From: Actinophytocola sp.
GTDB lineage: Bacteria > Actinomycetota > Actinomycetes > Mycobacteriales > Pseudonocardiaceae
DNA: 36,312 nucleotides
Assembly: GCA_009379975.1 (NCBI GenBank)
Contig: WHSS01000020.1
Span: 1 to 36,312 of the forward strand
Direction of reading: 5' to 3'
Shown here: piece after piece, positions 1 to 8,094 of the stretch
How the letters are laid out: every line of letters begins with the position of its first letter
How positions within the stretch are numbered: the first letter of the stretch is position 1
Made by a program: the position numbers and the translations under genes
Notes under the pieces: generated by a model
Databases searched by the model: none
What the model saw: the letters and a program-made list of their open reading frames with translations, nothing else
Told to the model about the DNA's origin: nothing

Positions 1-341
1 ACCGGCTTCGCCCGCATCGACTTGACGTACTCGAGGCTGCGCGGCAGCAGGCAACCGACCAGCGAGACCATCAACAGCAGATAGATCGCGGAGAACCACA
101 CGCTGCCGTAGACCGCGAAGAAGCCGAGCTGGTCGAGCAGCGTCCCCCACCAGCCGTTCTCGGCGATGTATTCGTCGACCTTGGGCGCGTTCAGTGATCG
201 TTGCGGCAGCATCGCCCCTGGCATCGCGGCGAGCGCGAGCAGGAACAGCAGGATCAGCGCGGTGCGCATGGAAGTCAGGCCACGCCAGGTGTTGCGAGCC
301 AGCGCGATGACCCGTCGCGCGGTGGTGTTGCGGTAGGTCAC
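1..341 (-). CDS. resB: Cytochrome c biogenesis protein ResB, C-terminus cut off by the window edge
   Basis: ResB is the membrane component that, with CcsA/ResC, delivers and ligates haem to apocytochrome c outside the membrane (System II maturation). The 113 residues visible begin VTYRNTTARRV. They carry a first membrane segment around residues 27-45 (ALILLFLLALAAM) followed by the ResB-like LPQRSLN stretch, then a second hydrophobic segment (VWFSAIYLLLMVSLVGCLLP). The GTG start overlaps the ccdA stop by four bases (GTGA), so the two genes are translationally coupled. The gene runs off the left edge, and most of the protein, including the large extracytoplasmic domain, is missing. Its place after a TlpA-like thioredoxin and CcdA matches the order known from Rv0526-Rv0528 in M. 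tuberculosis. Confidence 0.9.
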   Translation of the reverse strand, partial: MTYRNTTARRVIALARNTWRGLTSMRTALILLFLLALAAMPGAMLPQRSLNAPKVDEYIAENGWWGTLLDQLGFFAVYGSVWFSAIYLLLMVSLVGCLLPRSLEYVKSMRAKP

Positions 342-1111
342 AGCAGCAACTCCACATCGGTGATGAACGCGTCGCGCATCCAGCCGACCATCTCGCCCCA
401 CAGCCCGGTGACCAGCATGAGGCCGACGACGAGCAGCAACGCGCCGCCCGCGATCTGCACCCTGCGGCCGTGCCTGCGCAGCCAGTCGGTCGCCCGCACC
501 GCCCACCGCGCACCGAAGGCGATGAGCACGAACGGCAACCCGAGCCCGACGCAGTACACCACGACCAGCAGGAATCCCCGTGCCGCGCTGTCCCCGGTAG
601 AGCTGGCGATGGCCAGCACCCCGGCCAGCGTCGGGCCGATGCAGGGCGTCCAGCCGAGCGCGAAGATCCCGCCGAGCAGCGGGGCCCCGACGATGCCGTA
701 CCGCGGCACCAGATGTACCCGCGCGTCCCGCTGCAGCACGGGGATGAGCCCGAGGAACACCAGTGCCATCGCGATGGTGAGCACCCCGCCGATCCGCTCC
801 AGCATCAACTGGTTGGCCAGCAGCGCGTCGGCGAGCCACACCAGGCTGCCGACGCTGGCGGTGAAGACCACGGTGAAGCCGAGGACGAACAGCGACGCCG
901 CCCCCACGACCCGGTAGCGCCCGCGTTTGGCGGGTTCCCCGGCGTCCACCGGCGGCGCGTCCGCACCGACCAGCGCCGCCAGATAGGCCAGGTAACCGGG
1001 CACCAGCGGCACCACGCACGGTGATGCGAACGAGATGGCCCCGGCGAGTAGCGCCACCCCGGCGGCGAACAGCAACGGGCCCGATGTCGCCAGCTCGGTG
1101 ATGGACTCCAC
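338..1111 (-). CDS. ccdA: Cytochrome c biogenesis thiol transporter CcdA
   Basis: CcdA (DsbD transmembrane family) passes reducing equivalents across the membrane to extracytoplasmic thioredoxins, keeping the haem-binding cysteines of apocytochrome c reduced. The 257-residue protein has about six membrane helices. It shows the two family signature cysteines: Cys32 in SFASPCVVPLVPGYL and Cys157 in ALGWTPCIGP. The start is a GTG at 1109-1111 with no strong ribosome binding site. The stop overlaps the start of resB. The likely partner is the TlpA-like lipoprotein encoded just upstream, separated by a 147-base gap that contains a palindromic repeat. Length and motifs are ordinary for the family. 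Confidence 0.95.
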   Translation of the reverse strand: MESITELATSGPLLFAAGVALLAGAISFASPCVVPLVPGYLAYLAALVGADAPPVDAGEPAKRGRYRVVGAASLFVLGFTVVFTASVGSLVWLADALLANQLMLERIGGVLTIAMALVFLGLIPVLQRDARVHLVPRYGIVGAPLLGGIFALGWTPCIGPTLAGVLAIASSTGDSAARGFLLVVVYCVGLGLPFVLIAFGARWAVRATDWLRRHGRRVQIAGGALLLVVGLMLVTGLWGEMVGWMRDAFITDVELLL

Positions 1112-1172
1112 GAGGATCAGGGTAGGCAGTGACGCAGCTCCTACCGCGCCCGGGACACCCGTTGACCCGGTG

Positions 1173-1254
1173 CGCTGAAAGCCACTTTCAGTCCGTTCAA
1201 CGGACTGAAAGGGCCACTCACTCCACCCAGTGGACTGAAAGCCACTTTCAGCGC
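1173..1254. repeat. Nested palindromic repeat, CTGAAAG family, copy A
   Basis: The element contains CTGAAAGCCACTTTCAG twice (1175-1191 and 1235-1251). Between them are a CAGTCCGTT/AACGGACTG hairpin and a TCCAC/GTGGA hairpin. The two ends (GCGCTGAAAG and CTTTCAGCGC) form an outer inverted repeat. It begins four bases after the stop codon of the TlpA-like gene, read on the minus strand. Related copies occur at 6331-6407 and 27629-27711. It may act as a transcription terminator or mRNA 3' end. Confidence 0.8.
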
Positions 1255-1258
1255 GTGG

Positions 1259-1840
1259 TTAGTCCTGCTCCTTCGCGAGGCGGGTGACGACCGGCAGCAG
1301 GTCTTCGGCGAGCAGTTCCTTGAGGAACACCACCGCGACGCGGTGCTGCTTGTCCAGGACGATCGTCGACGGCACGACGCTGCGCGGGTAGCCCTTCAAC
1401 GGCAGCAGCGACCGGCCCGGCGGGTCATAGATCGACGGATAGGTCAGGCCGCGATCACGCAGAAAGTCCTGCGGCGCCTGCCGCGAATGATCCCGCACGT
1501 CGATGCCCAGCACCTGGACCCCGTCGTCCTTGGTCTTGTCGTAGACCTCCTGCATCGCGGGCGCTTCCCGGCGGCACGGCCCGCACCACTGCCCCCAGAT
1601 GTTGATCACTACGACCTTCCCGGCGAAGTCCGCCGTCGAGATGGTCTCTCCCTCGTTGAAGAGGTCCTCGCCGGACAGCTCGAGCGACTGCCGGCCGGGT
1701 CCGTCGTAGTTGATCGTGGTCTTGCCGTCGGGTGCGACGAAGTGGAACTCGCTGCCGCTGACTACGGCGTCCTCGCCCGTACTGCATGCCGGCAGCAGCG
1801 CCAGCAACAGCACGAGCGCGAGCACCCGCGGCCGTTTCAT
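1259..1840 (-). CDS. TlpA/ResA-like thioredoxin-fold lipoprotein
   Basis: This is an extracytoplasmic thiol-disulfide oxidoreductase of the TlpA/ResA group, expected to reduce apocytochrome c with electrons from CcdA. The 193-residue protein starts [19 protein letters not shown]. This is a lipoprotein signal with lipobox LPAC, so Cys19 should be lipidated and the protein anchored on the outer face of the membrane. The thioredoxin domain starts near residue 60. The active site WCGPC is at residues 85-89, and a cis-proline stretch VVPSTIVLD lies downstream. The ATG at 1838-1840 overlaps the stop of the upstream phosphatase gene (ATGA). A longer reading frame to 1945 exists, but it runs through the phosphatase gene and lacks the signal peptide at its N-terminus. 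Homologue of Rv0526 by context. Confidence 0.93.
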   Translation of the reverse strand: MKRPRVLALVLLLALLPACSTGEDAVVSGSEFHFVAPDGKTTINYDGPGRQSLELSGEDLFNEGETISTADFAGKVVVINIWGQWCGPCRREAPAMQEVYDKTKDDGVQVLGIDVRDHSRQAPQDFLRDRGLTYPSIYDPPGRSLLPLKGYPRSVVPSTIVLDKQHRVAVVFLKELLAEDLLPVVTRLAKEQD

Positions 1841-2466
1841 GCTCCCGTCACCCTCGGATCGGTGTGGCCCGCCGGCTCGGTGTAGGCGACCTGGATGAGC
1901 GTTTCGCCTTGGAAGACCAGGCTGGTGAGCGAGGCAAGCGAGCACTGCCGTTTACGCGGGTCATGCCACAGCTTGCGAGCCTCGACGAACCGGCGCAACG
2001 TCCAGATCGGTAACTGGTGCGATACGCACACCGCCTCGTGGCCTTCCGCCGCCGCCCGCGCTCGATACGCCGCGCCCAGCATCCGGCGTGCGACCTCGAG
2101 GTAGGGCTCGCCCCATGAGGGCCGGAACGGGTTGCGCAGCTTCGGCCAGTGCCGGGGCTGACGCAGCGCGCCGTCGCCGACCGCGACCCGTAGCCCCTGG
2201 AACAGGTTCGCCGACTCGATCAGCTGCTCGTCGGTGTCGATGTCGATCCGGTGCGCGGCGGCGATCGGTGCGGCCGTCTCCTGCGCGCGCTGCAACGGCG
2301 ACGCGACGACGTGCACGATGTCGCGCTGCGCGAGCGACTCCGCCACCAGCAGCGCCTGCCGCGTGCCCTGGTCGGACAGCTTGTAGCCGGGCAGCCGGCC
2401 GTACAGGATGTGCTCGGGGTTGCGGACCTCGCCGTGGCGGAGGAAGTGCACCACCGTGCGAGTCAC
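1837..2466 (-). CDS. Histidine phosphatase family protein (phosphoglycerate mutase-like)
   Basis: This 209-residue soluble protein belongs to the histidine phosphatase superfamily. Residues 10-12 (LRHGE) hold the catalytic RHG motif with the phosphorylated His11. Arg60 (SPLQRAQET) and His150 (CVSHQLP) complete the phosphate pocket. The substrate cannot be read from the sequence. The family includes phosphoglycerate mutases and many small-molecule phosphatases, and the Rv0525 homologue also sits between hemL and the TlpA gene. The GTG start overlaps the hemL stop (GTGA), and the stop overlaps the next gene's ATG, so it is coupled on both sides. A role linked to haem or cytochrome c biogenesis is inferred from context only. 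Confidence 0.9.
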   Translation of the reverse strand: MTRTVVHFLRHGEVRNPEHILYGRLPGYKLSDQGTRQALLVAESLAQRDIVHVVASPLQRAQETAAPIAAAHRIDIDTDEQLIESANLFQGLRVAVGDGALRQPRHWPKLRNPFRPSWGEPYLEVARRMLGAAYRARAAAEGHEAVCVSHQLPIWTLRRFVEARKLWHDPRKRQCSLASLTSLVFQGETLIQVAYTEPAGHTDPRVTGA

Positions 2467-3758
2467 CGGGTCACCTCAGCGGCCGCACGGGCAGCCCGTG
2501 GCAGCGCGGCTTCGATCTGCTCGAACGCGGCGTCGTCCATGGCCGCGTTGACGAACCATGCCTCGAACGCGCTGGGCGGTGGGTAGATCCCCTGCTCGAG
2601 CAGGGCGTGGAAGAACGGCGCGAAGCGGAACGTCTCGGCAGCGGCGGCACCGGCGAAGTCGCGCACCGGCGTCTCGGTGAAGAACACCGATACCAGGTTG
2701 CCCGCGTATTGCACGTTGTGCGCGACACCCGCATCGGCCAGCGCGGTACCCAGTAGCGCCCCGAGCCGCTGCGAGTTCGCGTCCAGCGCCCGGTACACGT
2801 CGTCGTCGGCGAGCCGGAGCGTGGTGAGGCCGGCGGCGACGGCGATCGGGTTCCCGGACAGCGTGCCCGCCTGGTAGACCGGGCCACTCGGGGCGAGCGA
2901 AGCCATCACGTCGGCCCGGCCGCCGAACGCCGCGGCGGGCAGCCCGCCCGACATGACCTTGCCGAAGGTGTAGAGGTCACCCGCCACCTGCTCCAGCCCG
3001 AACCAGCCCGCGGCCGAGACCCGGAAGCCGGTCATCACCTCGTCCATGATCAGCAGCGCGCCGTGGTCGTCGGCCAGCTGCCGCAGCCCCGCGTTGAAGC
3101 CGTCATCCGGTGCGACGGCGCCCATGTTGCCCGCCGCCGCCTCGGTGATGACCGCCGCGATCTCGCCGTCGTTGGCCTCGAACGCCTTCCGGACGATGTC
3201 AAGGTCGTTGTAGGGCACCACGATCGTGTCCGCGGCCGATGCCCCGGTGACGCCCGGCGACGTCGGCAGCCCCAGCGTCGCGACGCCGGAGCCCGCCTCG
3301 GCCAGCAGGGCGTCGACATGCCCGTGGTAACAGCCGGCGAACTTGATGATCTTGCTGCGACCGGTGAAACCGCGGGCGAGCCGGATCGCGCTCATCGTCG
3401 CCTCGGTGCCGGAGTTCACCAGCCGCACCTGCTCCACCGGCTCGACCCGGGCGACGAGCTCCTCGGCCAGCTCGACCTCGCCCTTGGTGGGAGTGCCGAA
3501 GGACAAGCCCGAACTAGCCGCGGTCCGCACCGCGTCGACGACGGCCGGGTGGGCGTGCCCGAGGATCATCGGCCCCCAGGACGACACCAGGTCGACGTAG
3601 CGGTTGCCGTCGGCGTCGCGGAGATACGCGCCTTCACCCGAGACCATGAACCGCGGCGTGCCGCCGACCGCGCTGAACGCCCGTACCGGAGAGTTCACGC
3701 CACCCGGGATGACCGGCACCGCACGGTCGAACAGCGCCTGCGACTGCTGAAAGCTCAT
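2463..3758 (-). CDS. hemL: Glutamate-1-semialdehyde 2,1-aminomutase
   Basis: This PLP enzyme converts glutamate-1-semialdehyde to 5-aminolevulinate, completing the C5 route begun by glutamyl-tRNA reductase (hemA in this window). The 431-residue protein starts [20 protein letters not shown] and contains [16 protein letters not shown] (PLP phosphate binding) and [12 protein letters not shown]. The Schiff-base lysine is Lys267 in [14 protein letters not shown]. Two in-frame ATGs lie six bases apart (3764 and 3758). The second is chosen because a GGGA sequence sits about ten bases before it and because homologues begin at this point. The gene closes the hem block and overlaps the histidine phosphatase gene. 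Confidence 0.96.
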   Translation of the reverse strand: MSFQQSQALFDRAVPVIPGGVNSPVRAFSAVGGTPRFMVSGEGAYLRDADGNRYVDLVSSWGPMILGHAHPAVVDAVRTAASSGLSFGTPTKGEVELAEELVARVEPVEQVRLVNSGTEATMSAIRLARGFTGRSKIIKFAGCYHGHVDALLAEAGSGVATLGLPTSPGVTGASAADTIVVPYNDLDIVRKAFEANDGEIAAVITEAAAGNMGAVAPDDGFNAGLRQLADDHGALLIMDEVMTGFRVSAAGWFGLEQVAGDLYTFGKVMSGGLPAAAFGGRADVMASLAPSGPVYQAGTLSGNPIAVAAGLTTLRLADDDVYRALDANSQRLGALLGTALADAGVAHNVQYAGNLVSVFFTETPVRDFAGAAAAETFRFAPFFHALLEQGIYPPPSAFEAWFVNAAMDDAAFEQIEAALPRAARAAAEVTR

Positions 3759-3814
3759 GCGCATAGTGTCCCAGCCCGTTCGACCAGCGGCGCCGGGAGG
3801 GCGTTTCGTCGGGC

Positions 3815-4207
3815 TCAGAGCGCGTCGGTGTCCTCGTCGAACGGCGGCCACGGCTGCCGCGCGGCGTCCCGCTTGCGCGAGCGGCGGACGCGGATGGCCA
3901 GCAGCAGCTGCCGGACCGCGTCCAGCATCAGTAGCGAAGCCAGCGCCCCGAGCCCGATCGCGCCCGCGATCAGGTCGCCGCGATAACGCGTCAGCGTGAC
4001 CTCGCCTCCGCTCGAGCGAGGCAGTGTGATGTCGGTGATGCCGCCGGACCAGAGCCGGAACGCGAACCAGACCACAACGCCCGCCAGGACCAGCTCCCCG
4101 AGGGCGACGGCGGCCCGCCAGGGGCGATGCAGCGCGCTCGGCGCCTCGGCCGGTGCGTCCACGGTGATACCCCGGATCCGGCTGTCACTGCTGCTCTTGA
4201 CGTTCAC
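3815..4207 (-). CDS. Small membrane protein of unknown function
   Basis: The 130-residue protein is not recognised. It has two predicted membrane helices, around [20 protein letters not shown] and [20 protein letters not shown], separated by a short polar segment. The C-terminal tail is basic then acidic ([25 protein letters not shown]) and is probably cytoplasmic. The GTG at 4205-4207 is preferred because AAAGGG lies about eight bases upstream and because it leaves a 13-base gap after the preceding gene. An earlier GTG at 4240 would overlap that gene and lacks a ribosome binding site. It lies in the run between hemB and hemL, where mycobacteria also carry small membrane proteins (Rv0513/Rv0514 region). 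A link to haem synthesis is guesswork. Confidence 0.72.
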   Translation of the reverse strand: MNVKSSSDSRIRGITVDAPAEAPSALHRPWRAAVALGELVLAGVVVWFAFRLWSGGITDITLPRSSGGEVTLTRYRGDLIAGAIGLGALASLLMLDAVRQLLLAIRVRRSRKRDAARQPWPPFDEDTDAL

Positions 4208-4220
4208 CCAAACCACCCTT

Positions 4221-4706
4221 TCACGCCTCGATCGCGTCACGCAGCGCGGACCTCATCGCGTCTCCGTCACGTCCCCATGCCAGCACCAGGCTGCCATCCC
4301 GCAGTCGCAGCGGCAGCTCAGCGTACTTACGCGGCGCGGCGAGGCCCCCGCCGAGTACCCGGGCGCGCGGCGGCGCGTGGCCGTCGGCGACCTCGATGAC
4401 CTCGGCGATGCTATCGACCGGGATGGTTTCCTGGCCCTGCCGCAGCGCACTGGTCGTCACCCGGACCACGGCGTAGCGGCGCCGGGCGTAGACCCACAGC
4501 GCGCTGAACGCACCCAGCACCGCGGCGACGGTCAGCCACAGGCCGAAGAACGCCGGCCCGCCCGTCATCAGCTCGACGCTGATCCCGGCGCCGGCGAAGA
4601 TCGGGCCGAACAGCAACGCCCAGCGGCTCGCGCCCTGCTCCTCGTAGAGCAGTTCGTCATCAGGGGCGGCCTCGCTCGCGCCGTCCTGGTCCTCGAATTC
4701 GGTCAT
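4221..4706 (-). CDS. Two-helix membrane protein with C-terminal beta-rich domain, DUF3093-like
   Basis: The 161-residue protein has an acidic N-terminus (MTEFEDQDGASEAAPDDE). Two membrane helices follow (WALLFGPIFAGAGISVELM and FFGLWLTVAAVLGAFSALWVY), then a cytoplasmic domain of about 85 residues that reads like short beta strands (YAVVRVTTSALRQGQETIPV, LGGGLAAPRKYAELPLRLRDG). The order of helices and domain resembles actinobacterial DUF3093 or bacterial PH-domain membrane proteins, but I cannot confirm which. The ATG overlaps the previous stop (ATGA), indicating translational coupling. A much longer reading frame extends upstream through the neighbouring gene and is not real. Confidence 0.72.
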   Translation of the reverse strand: MTEFEDQDGASEAAPDDELLYEEQGASRWALLFGPIFAGAGISVELMTGGPAFFGLWLTVAAVLGAFSALWVYARRRYAVVRVTTSALRQGQETIPVDSIAEVIEVADGHAPPRARVLGGGLAAPRKYAELPLRLRDGSLVLAWGRDGDAMRSALRDAIEA

Positions 4707-5311
4707 GAATCCTGCCACCGGCGCTTCACCCGGGGCAGCTTCGGGAAGAAGCCGGACACGCCCGGCAGGAACAGCAGGACGATCGCCACCGCGGCCACAC
4801 CGAGCGCGATCATGTGAAAGGCGTTGACGAACTCGCCCGGCATCCCGATGGCGAAGGCCACCACGGCCAGGGTGAGCGCGATCAACACGCTGCGCGCCGA
4901 CCGCGTGCCCTCCCGCGCCTTGTAGGCGAAGAGGACGATCAGCCCCGCGATCATCACCGCACCCGCCGCGAGCAGCCACAGCAGCCCGGGCACGCCCGAG
5001 GCGATGTTCTCCGGCGTGACGCCCGAGCGCTCGGTGACGGGATCGCCTGCGATCCTGGCCCGCTCGTACGAGTCCAGCAGCGCCTCGATGATCTCGGCCT
5101 GGTTGCCGACCATCAGCACGAAACCGACCACCAGCAGGACGGCACCGGCCACCCATAACCAGAACGAGAGCCGCACCGGTCCCGGCGGTACCGGGCGCTC
5201 GCGGCGGTCGTTGGACAGCGGCGGAAACCCGCGGGCCTCGCGCTCCAGGTCGTCGACGGGGTAGTCGTCCTTGCGTCCGCTCGACTCGTACTCGTCTTCG
5301 GGGTGGGTCAC
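4703..5311 (-). CDS. Four-helix membrane protein, Rv0513-like by position
   Basis: The 202-residue protein has a charged cytoplasmic N-terminus of about 45 residues (MTHPEDEYESSGRKDDYP). Four predicted membrane helices follow: LSFWLWVAGAVLLVVGFVLM, GLLWLLAAGAVMIAGLIVLF, VLIALTLAVVAFAIGMPG and MIALGVAAVAIVLLFLPGV. No catalytic motif is visible. The GTG start lies 22 bases after hemB, with GGAG close before it. The gene immediately downstream of hemB in M. tuberculosis (Rv0513) is also a membrane protein of similar size, so this is probably its counterpart. The function is unknown in both. Confidence 0.8.
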   Translation of the reverse strand: MTHPEDEYESSGRKDDYPVDDLEREARGFPPLSNDRRERPVPPGPVRLSFWLWVAGAVLLVVGFVLMVGNQAEIIEALLDSYERARIAGDPVTERSGVTPENIASGVPGLLWLLAAGAVMIAGLIVLFAYKAREGTRSARSVLIALTLAVVAFAIGMPGEFVNAFHMIALGVAAVAIVLLFLPGVSGFFPKLPRVKRRWQDS

Positions 5312-5333
5312 CGGCTCCGCCTCAGTTCAGCCT

Positions 5334-6305
5334 TCAGTCCAGCCATGCCGCCGCGTCGGCCGCCCAGTACGTCAGCACCATATCGGCACCGGCACGCCGG
5401 ATGGAGGTCAAGATCTCGAGCACGGTTCGCTCGCGCTCCAGCCAGCCCTGCGCGACGGCGGCTTCGACCATGGCGTACTCGCCCGAGACCTGATACGCCG
5501 CGACCGGCACGTTCGACACTTCGGCCGCCGCCGTGATGACGTCCAGATAGGACAGCGCGGGCTTCACCATGACCATGTCGGCGCCTTCGGCCAGGTCGAG
5601 TTCGATCTCGCGCAGGGCTTCTCTGACGTTGGCCGGGTCCTGCTGGTAGGTCTTGCGGTCACCCTTGAGCTGCGAGTCGACGGCTTCCCGGAACGGGCCG
5701 TAGAACGCGCTCGCGTACTTCGCCGAGTAGGCAAGGATGCCGACGTCGATGTAGCCGGCGTCGTCGAGCGCCTGCCGGATCACGCCGACCTGGCCGTCCA
5801 TCATGCCGCTTGGCCCGAGCAGGTGTGCGCCCGCTTCGGCCTGGGCGAGCGCGAGCTCCGCGTAGCGCCGCAGGGTGGCGTCGTTGTCGACCCGGCCCTC
5901 GTCGTCCAGCACGCCGCAGTGGCCGTGATCGGTGAACTCGTCGAGGCAGGTGTCGGCCATGATCACCGTGTCGTCGCCGAACTCCGCGCGCAGATCCCGG
6001 ACGGCGACGTTGAGCACGCCGTCGGGATCGGTGCCTGCGGAGCCGATGGCATCCCGGGTGCTCGGCACGCCGAACAGCATGAGGCCGCCGACGCCTGCCT
6101 GCACGGCTGCCAGCGCGGCCTTGCGCAGTGAGTCGCGGGAATGCTGCACCACGCCGGGCATGCTCGCGATGGGTCGCGGCTCGTCGAGGCCTTCCGCGAC
6201 GAACATCGGCAGGATCAGCTGCCGGGGCCGCACCGTCGTCTCGCTCACCAGCCGCCGCAGCGCCGGTGTCGTCCGCAATCTCCGGGGTCGATGCTCAGGA
6301 AACAC
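5334..6305 (-). CDS. hemB: Delta-aminolevulinic acid dehydratase (porphobilinogen synthase)
   Basis: HemB condenses two 5-aminolevulinate molecules into porphobilinogen in the cytoplasm. The 323-residue protein has both active-site lysines, Lys196 in [15 protein letters not shown] and Lys248 in [13 protein letters not shown]. The metal-binding loop reads [17 protein letters not shown] (Cys120, Asp122, Cys130). It is intermediate between the three-cysteine zinc type and the aspartate-rich magnesium type. The start is a GTG at 6303-6305. Upstream, between hemD and hemB, is a 119-base gap holding palindromic repeat copy B, so hemB may be partly uncoupled from the rex-hemACD transcript. Confidence 0.96.
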   Translation of the reverse strand: MFPEHRPRRLRTTPALRRLVSETTVRPRQLILPMFVAEGLDEPRPIASMPGVVQHSRDSLRKAALAAVQAGVGGLMLFGVPSTRDAIGSAGTDPDGVLNVAVRDLRAEFGDDTVIMADTCLDEFTDHGHCGVLDDEGRVDNDATLRRYAELALAQAEAGAHLLGPSGMMDGQVGVIRQALDDAGYIDVGILAYSAKYASAFYGPFREAVDSQLKGDRKTYQQDPANVREALREIELDLAEGADMVMVKPALSYLDVITAAAEVSNVPVAAYQVSGEYAMVEAAVAQGWLERERTVLEILTSIRRAGADMVLTYWAADAAAWLD

Positions 6306-6330
6306 ATCAGCGACGGTACTCCGGCATGCG

Positions 6331-6407
6331 CGCTGAAAGACGCCTTGGGTCCGTTGAGCGGAGCGAAAGACGCTTTCAGTCCGTCCAGCGGACAGCGTCT
6401 TTCAGCG
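6331..6407. repeat. Palindromic repeat, CTGAAAG family, copy B
   Basis: The ends CGCTGAAAGACGC (6331-6343) and GCGTCTTTCAGCG (6395-6407) form a perfect 13-base inverted repeat. They enclose a GTCCGTTGAGCGGA segment, a CGAAAGACGCTTTCAG hairpin and TCCGTCCAGCGGA. The element begins 17 bases after the hemD stop codon (minus strand) and lies before hemB. It is related to copies at 1173-1254 and 27629-27711. It could terminate or attenuate transcription from hemD into hemB. Confidence 0.8.
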
Positions 6408-6424
6408 CATGGGGCCTGGGTCTT

Positions 6425-7969
6425 TCAGGACGATGCGGATGACCGGCGCTGCCGCTTGGCCTTGCGGGGCGGCGGGAGCGCCCCTTCCGCACGCAGTTTC
6501 GCGGCGTGGTCGGCCAGCTCGTCGACCAGCACCGGCACCAGCGGCTTGCTGGCCAGCACGTCGACCCGCAGGCCGAACTCCTTCGCCGTCTCCGCCGTCT
6601 TCGGCCCGATGCAGGCCACGAGGGTGCGAGCGTGCGGCTTTCCCGCGATGCCGACCAGGTTCCGCACCGTCGACGCCGAGGTGAAGCACACCGCGTCGAA
6701 GCCACCGGTCTTGATCATCTCGCGGGTCTCAGCAGGCGGCGGCGCGGCACGCACGGTGCGGTACGCGGTGACGTCGTCGACCTCCCAGCCGCGCTCGGCC
6801 AGCCCGGCGGCCAGGATCTCCGTCGCGATGTCTGCCCGCGGCAGCAGCACGCGGTTGACCGGGTCGAGCACGTCGTCGTACGGAGCGAACTCCGCGAGCA
6901 GGCCCTCACTGGACTGCTCACCCGACGGCACCAGCTCGGGGACGATGCCGAACGAGCGCACCTTGGCCGCCGTCGCCTCACCGACGCACGCGATCTTGAC
7001 GCCGGAGAACGCCCTGGCGTCGAGCCCGAACTCGGTGAACTTCTCCCAGACCGCGCGGACCGCGTTCGCCGAGGTGAACACCACCCACTGGTAGCGGCCG
7101 TCGACCAGGCCCTTCACCGAACGCTCCATCTGCGCCGGGCTCCGCGGCGGCTCGACCGAGATGGTCGGCACCTCGTGCGACGTCGCACCGTGGCTGCGGA
7201 GCCGGTCGGCCATCTCGCCCGCCTGCTCCTTCGTGCGAGGGACCAGCACCTTCCAGCCGTAAAGCGCGCGCGACTCCCACCAGGACAGCTTCGAGCGGAC
7301 CTCGACGCCACCGCCGACGCTCACCACGAGCCTGCCCATGGCGTCGCCGACGTCAGCCGCGACGGTGGCCAGCATGGTGTCGATGGTGCGCTGGGTGTTG
7401 CTGGTGCCGTTGGTGGTGACGGCGACCGGGGTATCGGGCTTGCGGCCGTACTCCATCAGCGCGGACGCCGCCTCGGCCAGGTGCGCCGAGCTGCCGTGCA
7501 GCACCAGCGTGCCGGGCGCCGCGGCCAGCGCCGCCCAGTCGACCTCGCCGTGCAGATCGACGTCGGTGTGCGCGCCGCCGAGCGCGATACCTGCGTAGGC
7601 GGGCACCGCGACCCCTGGCGAGACCGCGGGCACGATGTCGAACACCGCGCTGGTGCGCGCGACGGCGTTGATCTCGGCGACCACGGCGGGCCGGGTCAGC
7701 GGGTCACCGAAGACCAGCCGCAGCACGAGCCGCCCCGACTTCGCCTCCGAGGCCAGATCCTTGGCCACCTCACTCGACTCACCGACCGCCGGCCGTACCT
7801 CCGCCGCATCGCCCGCGAACGCGAGCACGCCGGAAGGTACGTCCGGGTCGGTGACGACAAGGTCGGCCTTGCCGAGCAGTTCGGTGGCGCGCGCCGTGAT
7901 CAAGCCCGCGTCACCGGGACCGGATCCTACGAATGCGACGCGCCCGGTGGATTTCCGTGCCGGGGTCAT
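6425..7969 (-). CDS. hemD: Uroporphyrinogen-III synthase fused to an N-terminal tetrapyrrole-methylase-like domain
   Basis: The 514-residue protein has two parts. Residues 10-235 resemble SAM-dependent uroporphyrinogen-III methyltransferase (CobA/SUMT), with the N-terminal VAFVGSGPGDAGLITARA loop. Residues 238-505 are uroporphyrinogen-III synthase (GWKVLVPRTKEQAGEMADRL, VVFTSANAVRAVWEK, DAVCFTSASTVRNLVG), which cyclises hydroxymethylbilane. The methylase half is divergent. The usual GGDPFVFGRGGEE motif is replaced by VFGDPLTRPAVVAE (residues 87-98), so activity as a methyltransferase is doubtful. The same fusion is known in mycobacterial HemD (Rv0511) and Streptomyces. The ATG is preceded by AGAGGAG about ten bases upstream. 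It follows hemC after a 125-base gap with a palindrome. Confidence 0.94.
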   Translation of the reverse strand: MTPARKSTGRVAFVGSGPGDAGLITARATELLGKADLVVTDPDVPSGVLAFAGDAAEVRPAVGESSEVAKDLASEAKSGRLVLRLVFGDPLTRPAVVAEINAVARTSAVFDIVPAVSPGVAVPAYAGIALGGAHTDVDLHGEVDWAALAAAPGTLVLHGSSAHLAEAASALMEYGRKPDTPVAVTTNGTSNTQRTIDTMLATVAADVGDAMGRLVVSVGGGVEVRSKLSWWESRALYGWKVLVPRTKEQAGEMADRLRSHGATSHEVPTISVEPPRSPAQMERSVKGLVDGRYQWVVFTSANAVRAVWEKFTEFGLDARAFSGVKIACVGEATAAKVRSFGIVPELVPSGEQSSEGLLAEFAPYDDVLDPVNRVLLPRADIATEILAAGLAERGWEVDDVTAYRTVRAAPPPAETREMIKTGGFDAVCFTSASTVRNLVGIAGKPHARTLVACIGPKTAETAKEFGLRVDVLASKPLVPVLVDELADHAAKLRAEGALPPPRKAKRQRRSSASS

Positions 7970-8026
7970 CTTCTGCGTTTCTCCTCTTGTTCACACGATT
8001 TCATGGCAGTCTGTCTCGGTGGCTGG

Positions 8027-8072
8027 GTCGTGAGTGTTCAACGCTGCCTGGGCAACGATGTTCACTCACGAC
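8027..8072. repeat. Palindrome GTCGTGAGTG/CACTCACGAC, short copy
   Basis: Perfect ten-base arms GTCGTGAGTG (8027-8036) and CACTCACGAC (8063-8072) flank a 26-base centre that includes a smaller TGCC/GGCA hairpin. It lies between the hemC stop and the hemD start (minus strand), 22 bases after hemC. The same arm sequences form the inner part of the long repeats at 11371-11473 and 24429-24535, but there the arm order is reversed (CACTCACGAC first). It could be an intra-operon attenuator or processing site. Confidence 0.75.
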
Positions 8073-8094
8073 CGATGGCGGGCCGCGGCGGTGT

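Noticed and set aside
1173-1254. CRISPR-like repeats
   Set aside because: The repeated units are palindromic, unevenly spaced, without constant-length unique spacers, and no cas gene is near.
4707-5156. Upstream extension of the DUF3093-like reading frame
   Set aside because: It runs through the four-helix membrane protein gene in another frame and is Arg/Gly-rich shadow sequence.
7970-8094. Cobalamin or other riboswitch before hemD
   Set aside because: The 125-base gap lies inside an operon and shows only a simple palindrome, with no B12-box or other recognisable aptamer core.
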